Shown: piece by piece, positions 1 to 9,683 of the stretch
How the letters are laid out: every line of letters begins with the position of its first letter
Numbering within the stretch: position 1 is the first letter of the stretch
Assembly (NCBI GenBank): GCA_949744165.1
Contig: CATJWG010000158.1
Span: 1-36,882 of the forward strand
Length of the DNA stretch: 36,882 bases
Direction: 5' to 3'
From: an uncultured Eubacteriales bacterium
GTDB taxonomy: Bacteria > Bacillota > Clostridia > Oscillospirales > Oscillospiraceae
Notes under the pieces: generated by a model
Seen by the model: the letters and a program-made list of their open reading frames with translations, nothing else
Told to the model about the DNA's origin: nothing
The model's database searches: none
Position numbers and translations under genes: made by a program

Positions 1-24
1 CATATAGCTCGTCCTTTCTGAAAC

Positions 25-186
25 TTACTTCGTTTCGGTGTGAACAGTGTGCTTGCGGCAGAAACGGCAATACTTTTTCATCTCCACACGGTCGGGAGTA
101 TTCTTCTTGTTTTTCTTGGTATTGTAGTTTCTCTGCTTGCATTCGTTGCATCTGAGGGTAATTTTTACTCTTGCTCCTGCAGCCAT
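25..186 (-). CDS. rpmG: 50S ribosomal protein L33
   Basis: [53 protein letters not shown] is classic L33 with CxxC..CxxC. The start is trimmed from the 88-aa ORF to the ATG at 186, which is preceded by an AAGGAGGTG Shine-Dalgarno. Confidence 0.95.
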   Translation of the reverse strand: MAAGARVKITLRCNECKQRNYNTKKNKKNTPDRVEMKKYCRFCRKHTVHTETK

Positions 187-315
187 TGTTTTCGGCACCT
201 CCTTGTAAAATTGGACCCCCTCGGGGTCTTTTTGCCTCCCTGTTTTTAAGGTCAGACCGGTAAATCTGCGCGCAAACGCGCGCAAAAACAAACCCGTCTG
301 CCGACAGGTAGGTTG

Positions 316-344
316 AGTATATCACAAGCCCACTGTCCGGTCAA
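316..344 (-). promoter_or_regulatory. Sigma70-type promoter for rpmG (TTGACC-N17-TATACT)
   Basis: On the minus strand TTGACC (344-339), 17-nt spacer, TATACT (321-316), upstream of rpmG. Confidence 0.55.
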
Positions 345-367
345 TACTTTTTTGCCCGTTTTCCAGG

Positions 368-393
368 AAAAAATCCCGCCCTCGAGGACGGGA
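368..393 (-). terminator. Rho-independent terminator reading on minus strand
   Basis: Minus strand TCCCGTCCTCGAGGGCGGGA hairpin followed by a T-run (TTTTTT). It falls inside the 322..699 ORF, so that ORF's C-terminus is unlikely to be real. Confidence 0.6.
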
Positions 394-399
394 CAAAGG

Positions 400-719
400 C
401 TTTTTATTCATTCCGGCACACATCCGCCACCAAATACTACGCATGGTCCTATCGCGCTTGTCCCGTACTTTGACGTAAGCCCGCTCCGACTCGCCGCTGG
501 CGGCGCGGTAAAAGCTCACTATCAGCCCACCGCTGCCATCCCAGGCATCGAGCTCACGCGCCTGGAGACACCGATTATCCGCGCACACGCCCTCAGGCAG
601 CTCCCGCAGGCGCACAGCGTACTCAGCGCCGGTACGGCAGGACCTGCGTATACCGCGCGGCGTCAGGCTTCGTATCTGCTCACGATATCTTCCTCCCATT
701 TATCTGTTATTTTTGTCAT
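400..719 (-). pseudogene. Possible small hypothetical gene, frame-disrupted
   Basis: Coding-like minus-strand reading (GAEYAVRLRELPEGVCADNRCLQARELDAWDGSGGLIVSFYRAASGESERAYVKVRDKR) in one frame. A plausible N-terminus MTKITDKWEEDIVSRYEA from ATG 719 lies in another frame and ends at a TGA. A terminator follows at 368-393. Confidence 0.3.
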
Positions 720-792
720 GATATGCGGTTTTTGTATCAAATTTGGAACGGACTTGCATCACGCCGTCAAAATTTTTATCACTTTCCCATGA

Positions 793-821
793 TTGCCTTT
801 TCTGATACACCGATATATAAT
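793..821 (+). promoter_or_regulatory. Promoter for folC (TTGCCT-N17-TATAAT)
   Basis: TTGCCT 793-798 and TATAAT 816-821 with exact 17-nt spacing, about 30 nt upstream of folC. Confidence 0.5.
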
Positions 822-852
822 ATAACAATCCTAATCACAGGCTGGCGATTTT

Positions 853-2118
853 ATGACCTACGAACAGGCCCTCAATTTCATACATTCCCTCGGCAGAAGC
901 TCGGACGGCCGCAGCCTTGAGCGCACGCGCTCCTTGCTCGACGTGCTCGGTAATCCCCACAAATGCACCCGCTTTGTCCACGTCGCGGGCACCAACGGCA
1001 AAGGCAGCGTCTGCGCCATGCTCGAATCGGTCCTGCGCGCGGCGGGGTACAGAACAGGACTGTTTACCTCCCCATACCTCCACCGCTTCAACGAGCGCAT
1101 CCGCATAAACGGTGAGCCCATTCCTGACAAAGAACTCGCCGCACTGATTGAACAGGTGAAGCCCCTTGCCGAAAACACAGGCGGCTTCGGCGAGTTTGAG
1201 CTGGACACCGTGCTCGGCTTTGCGTATTTCGCGCAAAGCTCCTGCGAGGTCGCCGTGCTGGAGGTCGGCATCGGCGGGCTGCTGGACCCTACAAACGTCA
1301 TAGGCGCGCCCGACTGCGCCGTGATAACCAACATCGGCCTTGACCACACTGCGATACTCGGCCGCACCCCCTCCGAGATTGCCGCGCAGAAGGCAGGGAT
1401 AATAAAGCCCGGCTGCGCCGCGGCGCTCTACAGCCAGTCCGACCCCGACGCCGCGCGCGTACTCGCGGATTCCTGCCGTAAAAACTGCCGCGACTGGCGC
1501 ACGTCGGACTTCGACGCACTGAAGCTGCTGAGCGTGACGGAGCGCGGCCAGCGCTTTCGTTACCGTGGACGCGAGCTCACCCTGCCGCTTATGGGCCGAA
1601 ACCAGCTTCGCAACGCCGCCACGGCGCTTGAGGCCATAGAGCTTCTGCGCGCGCGCGGCTATGATATAAGTGAGCCGGCAATCGCGGACGGCTTTGCCCA
1701 CGTGCGCTGGCCCGCACGCTTTGAGCTGGCCTCCCGCGAGCCCGACTTCGTAATAGACGGCGGACACAATCCCCAGTGCGCGCGCTCACTTGCAGAAAAT
1801 CTGTGTCTGTACTACCCCGAGCGGCGGCGCGTGCTGCTGCTCGGCATCATGGCCGACAAGGACTTCAAATCATTTCTGCGTGAACTCCGCTCCACTGCCG
1901 ACGTTTTTGTCTGCACCGCCCCACGTGGCGAGCGCGCTCTCCCTCCAGAGCTTCTGGCACAGGAGCTTGAAGGCCTTGGAAAGCCCGTTTTCGTCCGCAG
2001 CAGCCTGCCCTGCGCCATAGATACGGCTCGGCGAGCGGCCGGTGTCGACGGCGTTGTGTGCTGCGCCGGCTCGCTTTACCTGGCCTCCGAGGCCCGGGAA
2101 TATTTCGGATTGGAGTGA
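853..2118 (+). CDS. folC: Bifunctional folylpolyglutamate synthase/dihydrofolate synthase
   Basis: Mur ligase-type P-loop HVAGTNGKGSVCAM, TNIGLDHTAILG, and FVIDGGHNPQCARSL are typical of FolC. Confidence 0.95.
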   Translation: MTYEQALNFIHSLGRSSDGRSLERTRSLLDVLGNPHKCTRFVHVAGTNGKGSVCAMLESVLRAAGYRTGLFTSPYLHRFNERIRINGEPIPDKELAALIEQVKPLAENTGGFGEFELDTVLGFAYFAQSSCEVAVLEVGIGGLLDPTNVIGAPDCAVITNIGLDHTAILGRTPSEIAAQKAGIIKPGCAAALYSQSDPDAARVLADSCRKNCRDWRTSDFDALKLLSVTERGQRFRYRGRELTLPLMGRNQLRNAATALEAIELLRARGYDISEPAIADGFAHVRWPARFELASREPDFVIDGGHNPQCARSLAENLCLYYPERRRVLLLGIMADKDFKSFLRELRSTADVFVCTAPRGERALPPELLAQELEGLGKPVFVRSSLPCAIDTARRAAGVDGVVCCAGSLYLASEAREYFGLE

Positions 2119-2123
2119 CAGTT

Positions 2124-2555
2124 ATGGACAGCAGCGAAAATCCCTGCCGGATTATGGCCATAGATTACGGCGACAGGCGCATAGGCTTAGCCGTATCCGA
2201 CCCGAGCGCCACGCTGTGCGGCGAGGCGCTGACAATAACAAACCGCGGTATGGAAAGCGCCGCAGCGGCCGTCGCGGACGAGGCGCGTAGCCGCGGCGTG
2301 CTCACGTTAGTGCTGGGTCTGCCGAAGAACATGGATGGCAGCGAGGGCGAGCGCGCCCGCCTCAGCCGCGATTTCGCCGAGCTTCTCACGGAGAAGCACG
2401 GCCTTGCCGTCACGCTCTGGGACGAGCGCCGCAGCAGCATCGAGGCCCACGCGATTCTGCACGCCAACGGCCGAAAAATGAAGCAGCACAAAAAGAACGT
2501 AGACGCCGTAGCCGCGTCGCTGATACTTGAGGGATATCTTGACAGCCTGAAATGA
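2124..2555 (+). CDS. ruvX: Putative Holliday junction resolvase RuvX/YqgF
   Basis: IMAIDYGDRRIGLAVSDP, VLGLPKNMDGSEGERA, LWDERRSSIEAHAIL, DAVAASLILEGYLD are YqgF signatures. Start ATG 2124 chosen over 2058 (which overlaps folC). Confidence 0.92.
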   Translation: MDSSENPCRIMAIDYGDRRIGLAVSDPSATLCGEALTITNRGMESAAAAVADEARSRGVLTLVLGLPKNMDGSEGERARLSRDFAELLTEKHGLAVTLWDERRSSIEAHAILHANGRKMKQHKKNVDAVAASLILEGYLDSLK

Positions 2556-2570
2556 AAAAGGAGGCAAGCC

Positions 2571-3224
2571 ATGAAATATGACGTAATATTATTCGACCTT
2601 GACGGAACCCTTACCGATTCCGGTCCCGGTATAATGAATGCGGCGGCCTACGCTATGGAGCGCTTTGGCCTCCCCTGCGGCGATGCGGCCCTGCTCCGAA
2701 AATTCGTCGGCCCTCCGCTGCGCGACAGCTTTCAGGATTTCTGCGGATTAGGCCCCGAGCAGGCGGTCGAGGCAATCGGCGTGTTCCGCGAATATTACGA
2801 GCCCCGCGGCGTGTTTGAAAACAGCGTCTACTCCGGCGTGCCGGAGATGCTCGGCACGCTCCGCGCCGCAGGAGCACGCCTTGCCGTGGCAACATCAAAG
2901 CTGGAATCTACAGCTCTGCGCGTGCTCGAGCACTTTGACCTTACAAAATACTTTGAGCTCGCAGCCGGCTCGCTTGCGGACAACACCAGAACGCGCAAGG
3001 CCGAGGTCGTCGCCTATACGCTGAGCAAGCTCGGAGTGACGGACAAATCCCGAGTGCTCATGGTTGGCGACCGCGAGCACGACGTTATCGGCGCGCGCGA
3101 AAACGGCCTTGCCTGTCTCGGCGTGCTCTATGGCTACGGCAGCCGCGGTGAGCTGGAAGCCGCCGGAGCCGCCCTTTTTGCCGAAACTCCGCAACAGGCG
3201 GCGGAAATTATTCTGACAGCCTAA
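2571..3224 (+). CDS. HAD family hydrolase (phosphoglycolate phosphatase-like)
   Basis: DLDGTLTDSGPGI at the N-terminus and VLMVGDREHDVIGARENG motif. Confidence 0.92.
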   Translation: MKYDVILFDLDGTLTDSGPGIMNAAAYAMERFGLPCGDAALLRKFVGPPLRDSFQDFCGLGPEQAVEAIGVFREYYEPRGVFENSVYSGVPEMLGTLRAAGARLAVATSKLESTALRVLEHFDLTKYFELAAGSLADNTRTRKAEVVAYTLSKLGVTDKSRVLMVGDREHDVIGARENGLACLGVLYGYGSRGELEAAGAALFAETPQQAAEIILTA

Positions 3225-3260
3225 AGTGCCCCTGTCTGCCAGCCAAGCAGCTTTTTCATA

Positions 3261-3289
3261 TTGCGCACGGGTAAAATAAATGCTATACT
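3261..3289 (+). promoter_or_regulatory. Promoter for recJ (TTGCGC-N17-TATACT)
   Basis: TTGCGC 3261-3266 and TATACT 3284-3289, 17-nt spacer, upstream of recJ. Confidence 0.55.
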
Positions 3290-3331
3290 ATACGATTATA
3301 AAGATGAGATAAAAATTCAAGGAACAGCGAT

Positions 3332-5350
3332 ATGAGCTATACCCGATGGAAAATTCCATATGGAGATACCACGGCGCCTCCGGACCTGATAAACGAAGGC
3401 TACTCGCCGCTCCTGGCGGCGGTGCTGTGCCGTCGCGGATTGTCCGACCCCGTCCAGGCCCGCCGCTTTATCGACTGCGGCATCGAGCTTTTAGGCGACC
3501 CAATGACTATGCAGGGTATGCCCCAGGCCGTCGCCCGGCTGCGCTCCGCGCTTGATACAGGAGAAAAAATAGCTGTCTACGGCGACTACGATGTAGACGG
3601 CATAACAAGCACCTGCCTGTTGGTGGACTACCTGCGCTCGCGCGGTGCGGACTGCCTGAGCTATATTCCCGACCGTCTCGGCGAGGGCTACGGAGTGAAC
3701 TCCGGAGCGATAGAGCGCCTGCACGGACAGGGTGTAAGTCTTATTGTGACCGTGGACTGCGGCGTAACCGCCGTGCAGGAGACTGCGTTTGCCGCATCTC
3801 TTGGCATTGACATGATAATAACCGACCATCACGAATGTCCCGAGGAGCTGCCCGCCGCCGTAGCCGTTATTGACCCGAAACGCTCCGGCTGCGTGTATCC
3901 CGGGCGCGACCTTGCCGGCGTCGGCGTTGCCTTTAAGCTGTTGTGCGCCATGGAGCAGGACGCGGAAGCTCTGCTGAGCTGGTACGCGGACCTCGTCGCC
4001 GTGGGCACGATTGCCGACGTGATGCCCATAACCGGCGAGAACCGCTATATAATCAAGGCTGGCCTGGAAAAGTTAGCCCGTTCCCCGCGCGTGGGCCTGC
4101 GCGCACTGATTGCCGAGTCAGGACTCGGCAGCCGGAAAATTACCGCCACGACCGTAGGCTTTACGCTGGCCCCGCGGCTGAACGTCTCCGGCCGTTTAGG
4201 TCAGGCGGAACTTGCCGCGGGCCTGCTTCTCACCGGCTCGGATTCCGAGGCCGCGCAAATGGCCGGACAGCTCTGCCAGCTAAACCGCGACCGTCAGGCG
4301 CTCGAGACGCAGATATGGAACCAGGCTGTGTCTATGCTCGGAGCAAGCGAGCCCTCCGGCCCCATTGTGCTCTGTCACGAAAACTGGCATCAGGGAGTAA
4401 TAGGCATCGTCGCGTCCCGTCTCGCCGAGACCTACAATGTGCCGACCGTTATGATTTGCCTTGACGGGGAAAACGGCAAGGGCTCCTGCCGCAGCTTCGG
4501 CGGCTTTAACCTGTTCGACGCGCTTGGCGCCTGCTCTGCCCATCTGTGCTCCTTCGGCGGCCACGCGCTGGCCGCCGGCCTGACAATAAAGCGCGAAAAC
4601 GTGGACGCTTTCCGACGCGCCCTGGGCGAGTATTACAGGTACAATCCCGCCTCAGGCGAGGCCGTACTGGATATTGACATCCGGATTGACCGGCCCGAGC
4701 TGCTGGACATGCGCTGTGTGGAGGACCTTGAACGCCTTGAGCCCTGCGGCAGCGGCAATCCGGGCGCACGGCTGTGCCTGTGCCGCGCGGTTTTGGAGTC
4801 CGTTACGCCTATCGGCGGCGGGCGACATCTTCGCCTGCGTCTTGGCCGCTTCGGTCGAATCTATGACGCGGTGTATTTTTCCAAGACCGAGGCCGAGCTC
4901 GGCCTGCGTGCCGGAGACTGCGTGGATGCAGCCTTCCAGGCGCAGATAAACGAATTTCGTTCCCGCCGGAGCGTCCAGCTTTTGATAACGGACCTGCGGG
5001 CTCACGATTTCCTGCCTGCGCTCGCCGTACTCGGCGGAGCCCTGCCGGAGCCGGAGGATGACCTTGTTCCCTGCCGGCCGGACTTTGCTCGCGTCTGGCG
5101 CGGGCTGTGTTCGCGCGGAGGCGAGGTCAGCGGCACGCTCCAGCGTCTTTTTGACAGTCTCTCTCCGGGCATGTGGGACGTTAAGCTGTGCCTGTGCCTG
5201 AAGGTGTTCGAGGAGCTGGGTCTGCTCACCATTAAACAGACTGGCGGCCACTGGACGGTCCGCCGCAGCGGCTTTGACGGAAAGGCGGACCTGTCATCGT
5301 CAGCCATCCTGCGTCAGCTCAATTCACGAAAGGAGTCCGCACGCAAATGA
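3332..5350 (+). CDS. recJ: Single-stranded-DNA-specific exonuclease RecJ
   Basis: DHH phosphoesterase motifs: AVYGDYDVDGITSTCLL, IIVTVDCG-like, MIITDHHECPEELP, GHALAAGLTI (DHHA1), plus a C-terminal domain. Confidence 0.95.
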   Translation: MSYTRWKIPYGDTTAPPDLINEGYSPLLAAVLCRRGLSDPVQARRFIDCGIELLGDPMTMQGMPQAVARLRSALDTGEKIAVYGDYDVDGITSTCLLVDYLRSRGADCLSYIPDRLGEGYGVNSGAIERLHGQGVSLIVTVDCGVTAVQETAFAASLGIDMIITDHHECPEELPAAVAVIDPKRSGCVYPGRDLAGVGVAFKLLCAMEQDAEALLSWYADLVAVGTIADVMPITGENRYIIKAGLEKLARSPRVGLRALIAESGLGSRKITATTVGFTLAPRLNVSGRLGQAELAAGLLLTGSDSEAAQMAGQLCQLNRDRQALETQIWNQAVSMLGASEPSGPIVLCHENWHQGVIGIVASRLAETYNVPTVMICLDGENGKGSCRSFGGFNLFDALGACSAHLCSFGGHALAAGLTIKRENVDAFRRALGEYYRYNPASGEAVLDIDIRIDRPELLDMRCVEDLERLEPCGSGNPGARLCLCRAVLESVTPIGGGRHLRLRLGRFGRIYDAVYFSKTEAELGLRAGDCVDAAFQAQINEFRSRRSVQLLITDLRAHDFLPALAVLGGALPEPEDDLVPCRPDFARVWRGLCSRGGEVSGTLQRLFDSLSPGMWDVKLCLCLKVFEELGLLTIKQTGGHWTVRRSGFDGKADLSSSAILRQLNSRKESARK

Positions 5351-7569
5351 AAACCTATGACGATATGCTCGAGCGCTGTTATTCCGAGCTCGAGGAAAAG
5401 ATACAGGAGTGCGCGCTGAGCGTTGACCTGGGCCGTGTCCGCGCTGCGTTTGAAACGGCTGTGGACTGCCACAGCGGCCAGCTCCGGCGCGACGGCTCGC
5501 CCTATGTCACACATACGGTGGCCGCAGCGGTGATAGCCGTGGAGATGGGTCTGGACGAGGACTCCATAGTCTCGGCCCTGCTGCACGACGCGCTGGAGGA
5601 CACCTCCATGCAATATGATGAAATATCCAAGCAGTTCGGTCCCTCCGTTGCCGCTATAGTGGACGGCGTGACCAAACTCACGCGCGTGAATTTCACCAGC
5701 CGCGAGGAAGCGCAGATGGAGAATATGCGCAAAATGCTCATGGCCATGTCCGAGGACATACGCGTAATTCTCATAAAGCTGGCCGACCGTCTGCATAACA
5801 TGCGCACCATGGACTATCAGACGCCGGAAAAGCAGCGGATAAAATCCTTGGAGACAATGCAGATTTACGCGCCAATCGCCCACCGTCTCGGTATGCAGCG
5901 CATAAAGTGGGAGCTCGAGGACCTTTCGTTGATGTATCTTGACCCGATAGGCTATAAGAGCATTCTCGACATGCTCGACCGCCGGCGCGACGACCTTGAG
6001 CAGTTCATGGACAGCATGGAAAAAAAGATAAGCGCCCGGCTCAGCGACTGGGGCATAGAGTGCACCATAAGCCGCCGCCTCAAGCACCTGTACAGCATCT
6101 ACCGTAAGATGTACACGCAGAAGCTCGACCTGTCAGAGATTTTCGATTTGTGCGCCCTTCGCGTAACGGTGGAGACTTTGTCTGAGTGCTATAACGTGCT
6201 CGGTCAGATACACGACATGTTTAAGCCCATTCCCGGCCGCTTTAAGGACTATATCTCCACTCCCAAGCCCAACGGCTACAAGAGTCTGCATACCACCGTC
6301 ATAGGCTCCGAGGGTATCCCCTTCGAGGTGCAGATACGCACCTGGGAGATGCACCGCACAGCTGAATACGGCGTGGCCGCACACTGGAAATACAAATCCG
6401 GCACGGCCGGCGTCAGGGACGGGGACGAGGAAAAATTTGCCTGGGTGCGCCGCCTTCTGGAGCTTCAGCAGACCAGCGACGCGACGGACTTTCTCTCGGG
6501 CCTGAAGGTGGATATGTTCGCCGACGAGGTATTCGTGTTCTCCCCCAAAGGCGACGTTATAAACCTGCCGGCCGGCGCCACGCCTATAGATTTTGCCTAC
6601 AGCATCCATTCTGCGGTAGGCAACAGCATGGTGGGGGCCAAGGTCAACGGGCGCATCGTGCCCATTGACTACACCATGCAGAACGGCGACATCGTGGAGA
6701 TACTCACCTCCAAGGCCGCCTCCGGACCCAGCCGCGACTGGCTGAAAATTGCCAAAAGCGGCTCGGCCCGCAGCAAGATAAAGCAGTGGTTTAAAAAGGA
6801 ACGTCGCGAGGAAAATATAATCCAGGGCCGCGATATGCTCGACGCGGAGCTCAAGCGCTGCGGCATAAGCATGGCGGATGTTACTGAGTATGACCTCATG
6901 CCCATAATCCTGCGCCGCCTGTCCCTCAGCTCGGTGGACGATGTTTACGCCGCGATTGGCTACGGCGGAATAACTGCCACCAAGACCGCCAACCGCCTGC
7001 GTGACGAGCTGCAAAAGGCCCATAAGCAAAATGCGGCAAGGACCCCGCTGGATAAGCTAAACGAGGCCGCGGAGCGCCGCACGGAGCTCAAGCGCACTCA
7101 AAAGCCCCGCGCCGTGCAGGGCGTTCTGGTCGCCGGACTGGACAACTGCCTTATCAAATTCGCCCGCTGCTGCACCCCCGTTCCGGGGGACGAGATAGTC
7201 GGCTTTATTACCCGCGGCTACGGCGTGTCCGTCCATCGCACGGACTGCGCCAACCATATAAACGGCCGTCTCGACCCTGACGGCGGCGGGCGCTGGATAG
7301 ATGTGTCCTGGGCCGATGATACCAACGACAGCTATACCACAACGCTTAAAATATGCTCCAAGGAGCGCAACGGCCTTGTCATGGACATAGCTACGGCGCT
7401 GACCTCAATAAACGCAAAGGTTCACAGCCTTCTCGCCCGTGATGTCGGCGGCGGCTGCGCCCAGACCACCGTGACGCTCGAGGTAAAAAACCTGTTTGAT
7501 TTGCAGCTGATAATAAACCGCATCCAGGCCATCTCCGGCGTAACCGAGGTCAGCCGCTCAGGAAATTAA
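5347..7569 (+). CDS. relA: Bifunctional (p)ppGpp synthetase/hydrolase (RelA/SpoT family)
   Basis: HD domain (ALLHDALEDTSM), synthetase (TPKPNGYKSLHTTVIG), TGS (FSPKGDVINLPAGATPIDFAYSIHS), ACT domain at C-terminus. ATGA overlap with recJ. Confidence 0.95.
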   Translation: MKTYDDMLERCYSELEEKIQECALSVDLGRVRAAFETAVDCHSGQLRRDGSPYVTHTVAAAVIAVEMGLDEDSIVSALLHDALEDTSMQYDEISKQFGPSVAAIVDGVTKLTRVNFTSREEAQMENMRKMLMAMSEDIRVILIKLADRLHNMRTMDYQTPEKQRIKSLETMQIYAPIAHRLGMQRIKWELEDLSLMYLDPIGYKSILDMLDRRRDDLEQFMDSMEKKISARLSDWGIECTISRRLKHLYSIYRKMYTQKLDLSEIFDLCALRVTVETLSECYNVLGQIHDMFKPIPGRFKDYISTPKPNGYKSLHTTVIGSEGIPFEVQIRTWEMHRTAEYGVAAHWKYKSGTAGVRDGDEEKFAWVRRLLELQQTSDATDFLSGLKVDMFADEVFVFSPKGDVINLPAGATPIDFAYSIHSAVGNSMVGAKVNGRIVPIDYTMQNGDIVEILTSKAASGPSRDWLKIAKSGSARSKIKQWFKKERREENIIQGRDMLDAELKRCGISMADVTEYDLMPIILRRLSLSSVDDVYAAIGYGGITATKTANRLRDELQKAHKQNAARTPLDKLNEAAERRTELKRTQKPRAVQGVLVAGLDNCLIKFARCCTPVPGDEIVGFITRGYGVSVHRTDCANHINGRLDPDGGGRWIDVSWADDTNDSYTTTLKICSKERNGLVMDIATALTSINAKVHSLLARDVGGGCAQTTVTLEVKNLFDLQLIINRIQAISGVTEVSRSGN

Positions 7570-7601
7570 AAACATCCCCCAAATTTTAAGGAGGCTTAAA
7601 A

Positions 7602-8213
7602 ATGCACATCAAAACCCTTACAGTCGGCCCCATTGAGACCAACTGCTATGTCGTCTCCGACGAGGAGACGCAAGAGTGCGCCGTTATCGACCCCGGCGAT
7701 GAGTCGGGCACGATATTGGATTACCTTGAGTCAAATAATTTAAAATGCCGATGCATACTGCTCACCCACGCTCACTTTGACCACGTCGGCGCGGTTTCCG
7801 AGCTCATGGCAGAGACGGGTGCGGCGCTGTATATGAGCGAGCAGGACAACGGCGTGCCCATAGGCAGCGGCAGCGAGTGCTTCCGTGCGCCGGAGGGAAC
7901 AAAATTTTATAAGGACGGCGACACGGTGGCCGTCTCTTCGCTAAGCTTCAGGGTGCTCGCAACGCCGGGCCACACCCCCGGCTGCGTCTGCCTTATCTGC
8001 GGCGACGCGATATTCTCCGGCGACACGCTTTTCCGCGACAGCTGCGGCCGTACGGACTTCGTCTCCAGCAATACGGACGACATGCTCGCCTCCCTCAGGC
8101 GAATAGCTGAGCTTCCCGGCGATTATGAAGTGTTTCCCGGCCACATGTCCGCCACCACGCTCGAGCGCGAACGCCGCATGAACTATTTCATGCACGCCGC
8201 CCTCAAAAGCTGA
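7602..8213 (+). CDS. MBL fold metallo-hydrolase (glyoxalase II-like)
   Basis: LLTHAHFDHVGAV (HxHxDH), ATPGHTPGCVCLI, IFSGDTLFRDSCGRTD, FPGHMSAT motifs. Confidence 0.93.
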   Translation: MHIKTLTVGPIETNCYVVSDEETQECAVIDPGDESGTILDYLESNNLKCRCILLTHAHFDHVGAVSELMAETGAALYMSEQDNGVPIGSGSECFRAPEGTKFYKDGDTVAVSSLSFRVLATPGHTPGCVCLICGDAIFSGDTLFRDSCGRTDFVSSNTDDMLASLRRIAELPGDYEVFPGHMSATTLERERRMNYFMHAALKS

Positions 8214-8227
8214 AAAGGAGAACAACA

Positions 8228-8650
8228 ATGGCCCACCAAAGAACAGTCCGCGGAACGGACGAGTACGATTTTCCCGTCGAGCTCGTGTGGAAGGCCCTGA
8301 CAGGGAGCAACAACTCCAATCTTGTGGACCCTCTCGACGAGGAAACCTATAACAACTCCGTTCCCAAGCCCGGCACCGTGTTCACCCGCTCGCTGGAGGT
8401 AGTGACAAACGAGCGCTTTTCCTTTCAGATAAAAACCGTGATGTATACCGCCACATGGAAAATCGCCCTCAAGTCCACGGGAGCGTGCAAAACTCGCGTG
8501 ACAGTCGATGAGATTGTGGACTTCGCGGACTTTCGCGCCTTCGCCGCCTGCCGCTTCGGCGCCGGCCTGAGCCACGAGATGCGATATTTTATGAAGGACG
8601 TTGAGAGTAAGCTGAAAAATTACGAGAAAAAGCTTAAGCTCAGGCTGTAA
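8228..8650 (+). CDS. Hypothetical protein, possibly SRPBCC/START-like
   Basis: Intact 140-aa ORF with a good SD (AAAAGGAG) directly after the MBL gene. Fold guess only from the DFPVELVWKALTG..N-terminus and the sheet-rich pattern. Confidence 0.75.
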   Translation: MAHQRTVRGTDEYDFPVELVWKALTGSNNSNLVDPLDEETYNNSVPKPGTVFTRSLEVVTNERFSFQIKTVMYTATWKIALKSTGACKTRVTVDEIVDFADFRAFAACRFGAGLSHEMRYFMKDVESKLKNYEKKLKLRL

Positions 8651-8654
8651 GGCT

Positions 8655-8765
8655 TCAAATCAGAGGCTTTCATCCTCTGATTTGAGAGGATTCGCTTCAC
8701 TGCGCACACTGCGCCGCTTTCGGCGGCTGCTCGCCTGCATGGCGCCTGCGGGCGCAAAATCTACG
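8655..8765 (+). repeat. Intergenic structured repeat, copy D (partial)
   Basis: TCAAATCAGAGG-ctttcat-CCTCTGATTTGA hairpin (8655-8685) followed by GAGAGGATTCGCTTCACTGCGCAC, a GCCGC/GCGGC hairpin, and GCGCCTGCGGGCGCAAAATCTAC, matching modules of copies B, C and E. Confidence 0.5.
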
Positions 8766-8799
8766 CGTAATATTTACGATGTTTTTCCGGAGGGATAAA

Positions 8800-9495
8800 A
8801 TGACTAAAAAAGCCCTGGTTATCGAGGACGACGGCAATATTGCCGAGCTTCTGCGCCTGTATCTGGAAAAGGACGGCTTTGAGGTCTCCCACGCCATGGA
8901 CGGCGGGGAGGGACTGGAGATGTACCGCGCCTTTCATCCGGAAATCGTGCTGCTGGACATCATGCTGCCCGTGATGGACGGCTGGAGTGTCCTGCGCGAG
9001 ATACGCGCGCTGGACCCGCATGTATACGTGATAATGCTCACGGCCAAGGGCGACACGCCCGACAAGATTTCCGGCCTTGAGATGGGCGCGGACGACTATG
9101 TAACAAAGCCCTTTGAGGTCAAGGAGCTGCTCGCGCGCATCCACGCTGTCATGCGCCGCAGCGAGGAGCCCGCGGCCCTGTCCGGCAAGCGCCTGGAGTT
9201 TGATAAATTAGTTATCAATCTTGACTCCTATGAGCTTATCGTGGACGGCAAGCGCATAGACACCCCGCCGAAGGAGATGGAGCTGCTGTTCCATCTCGCG
9301 TCGTCCCCCAACCGCGTTTTCACGCGCAACCAGCTCCTTGACGAGGTCTGGGGCTTCGACTATTTCGGAGACAGCCGCACCGTGGATGTACACATAAAGC
9401 GCCTGCGCGAAAAGCTCGAGGGTGTTTCCGACCAGTGGTCACTGAAAACTGTCTGGGGAGTAGGCTACAAATTTGAGGCCGTGGGCCTCGGCTAA
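8800..9495 (+). CDS. OmpR/PhoB family response regulator
   Basis: Receiver domain (ALVIEDDGNI, VLLDIMLPVMDGW, MLTAKGD, YVTKPFEVKEL) plus winged-helix (FTRNQLLDEVWGFDYFGDSRTVDVHIKRLREKL). Start trimmed to ATG 8800 after GGAGGG. Confidence 0.95.
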   Translation: MTKKALVIEDDGNIAELLRLYLEKDGFEVSHAMDGGEGLEMYRAFHPEIVLLDIMLPVMDGWSVLREIRALDPHVYVIMLTAKGDTPDKISGLEMGADDYVTKPFEVKELLARIHAVMRRSEEPAALSGKRLEFDKLVINLDSYELIVDGKRIDTPPKEMELLFHLASSPNRVFTRNQLLDEVWGFDYFGDSRTVDVHIKRLREKLEGVSDQWSLKTVWGVGYKFEAVGLG

Positions 9496-9511
9496 GAGAC
9501 TTTGGGCCCTT

Positions 9512-9610
9512 TAATTGAAAGAGATTCACTCCGCGCAGAATTTTTTCCGACGTACATTCCGCCGGAAAACCGGATTTAACTTTATTTGCGGCATACGCCG
9601 CAAACCCTGC
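9512..9610 (+). repeat. Intergenic structured repeat, copy A
   Basis: GAGATTCACTCCGCGC, TTTTTTCCGACGTACATTCCGCCGGAAAACCGGATTTAACTTTATTTGC (9541-9589; 43/49 by hand to 36362-36410), TTTGCGGC-atac-GCCGCAAA. Confidence 0.65.
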
Positions 9611-9683
9611 GAGGCCCTGTCCTCGGCCATTTGGTCGTGAAGTCGGCGGAAGAGGGAACGCAGCTTTTAAGAAGGTATAATCT

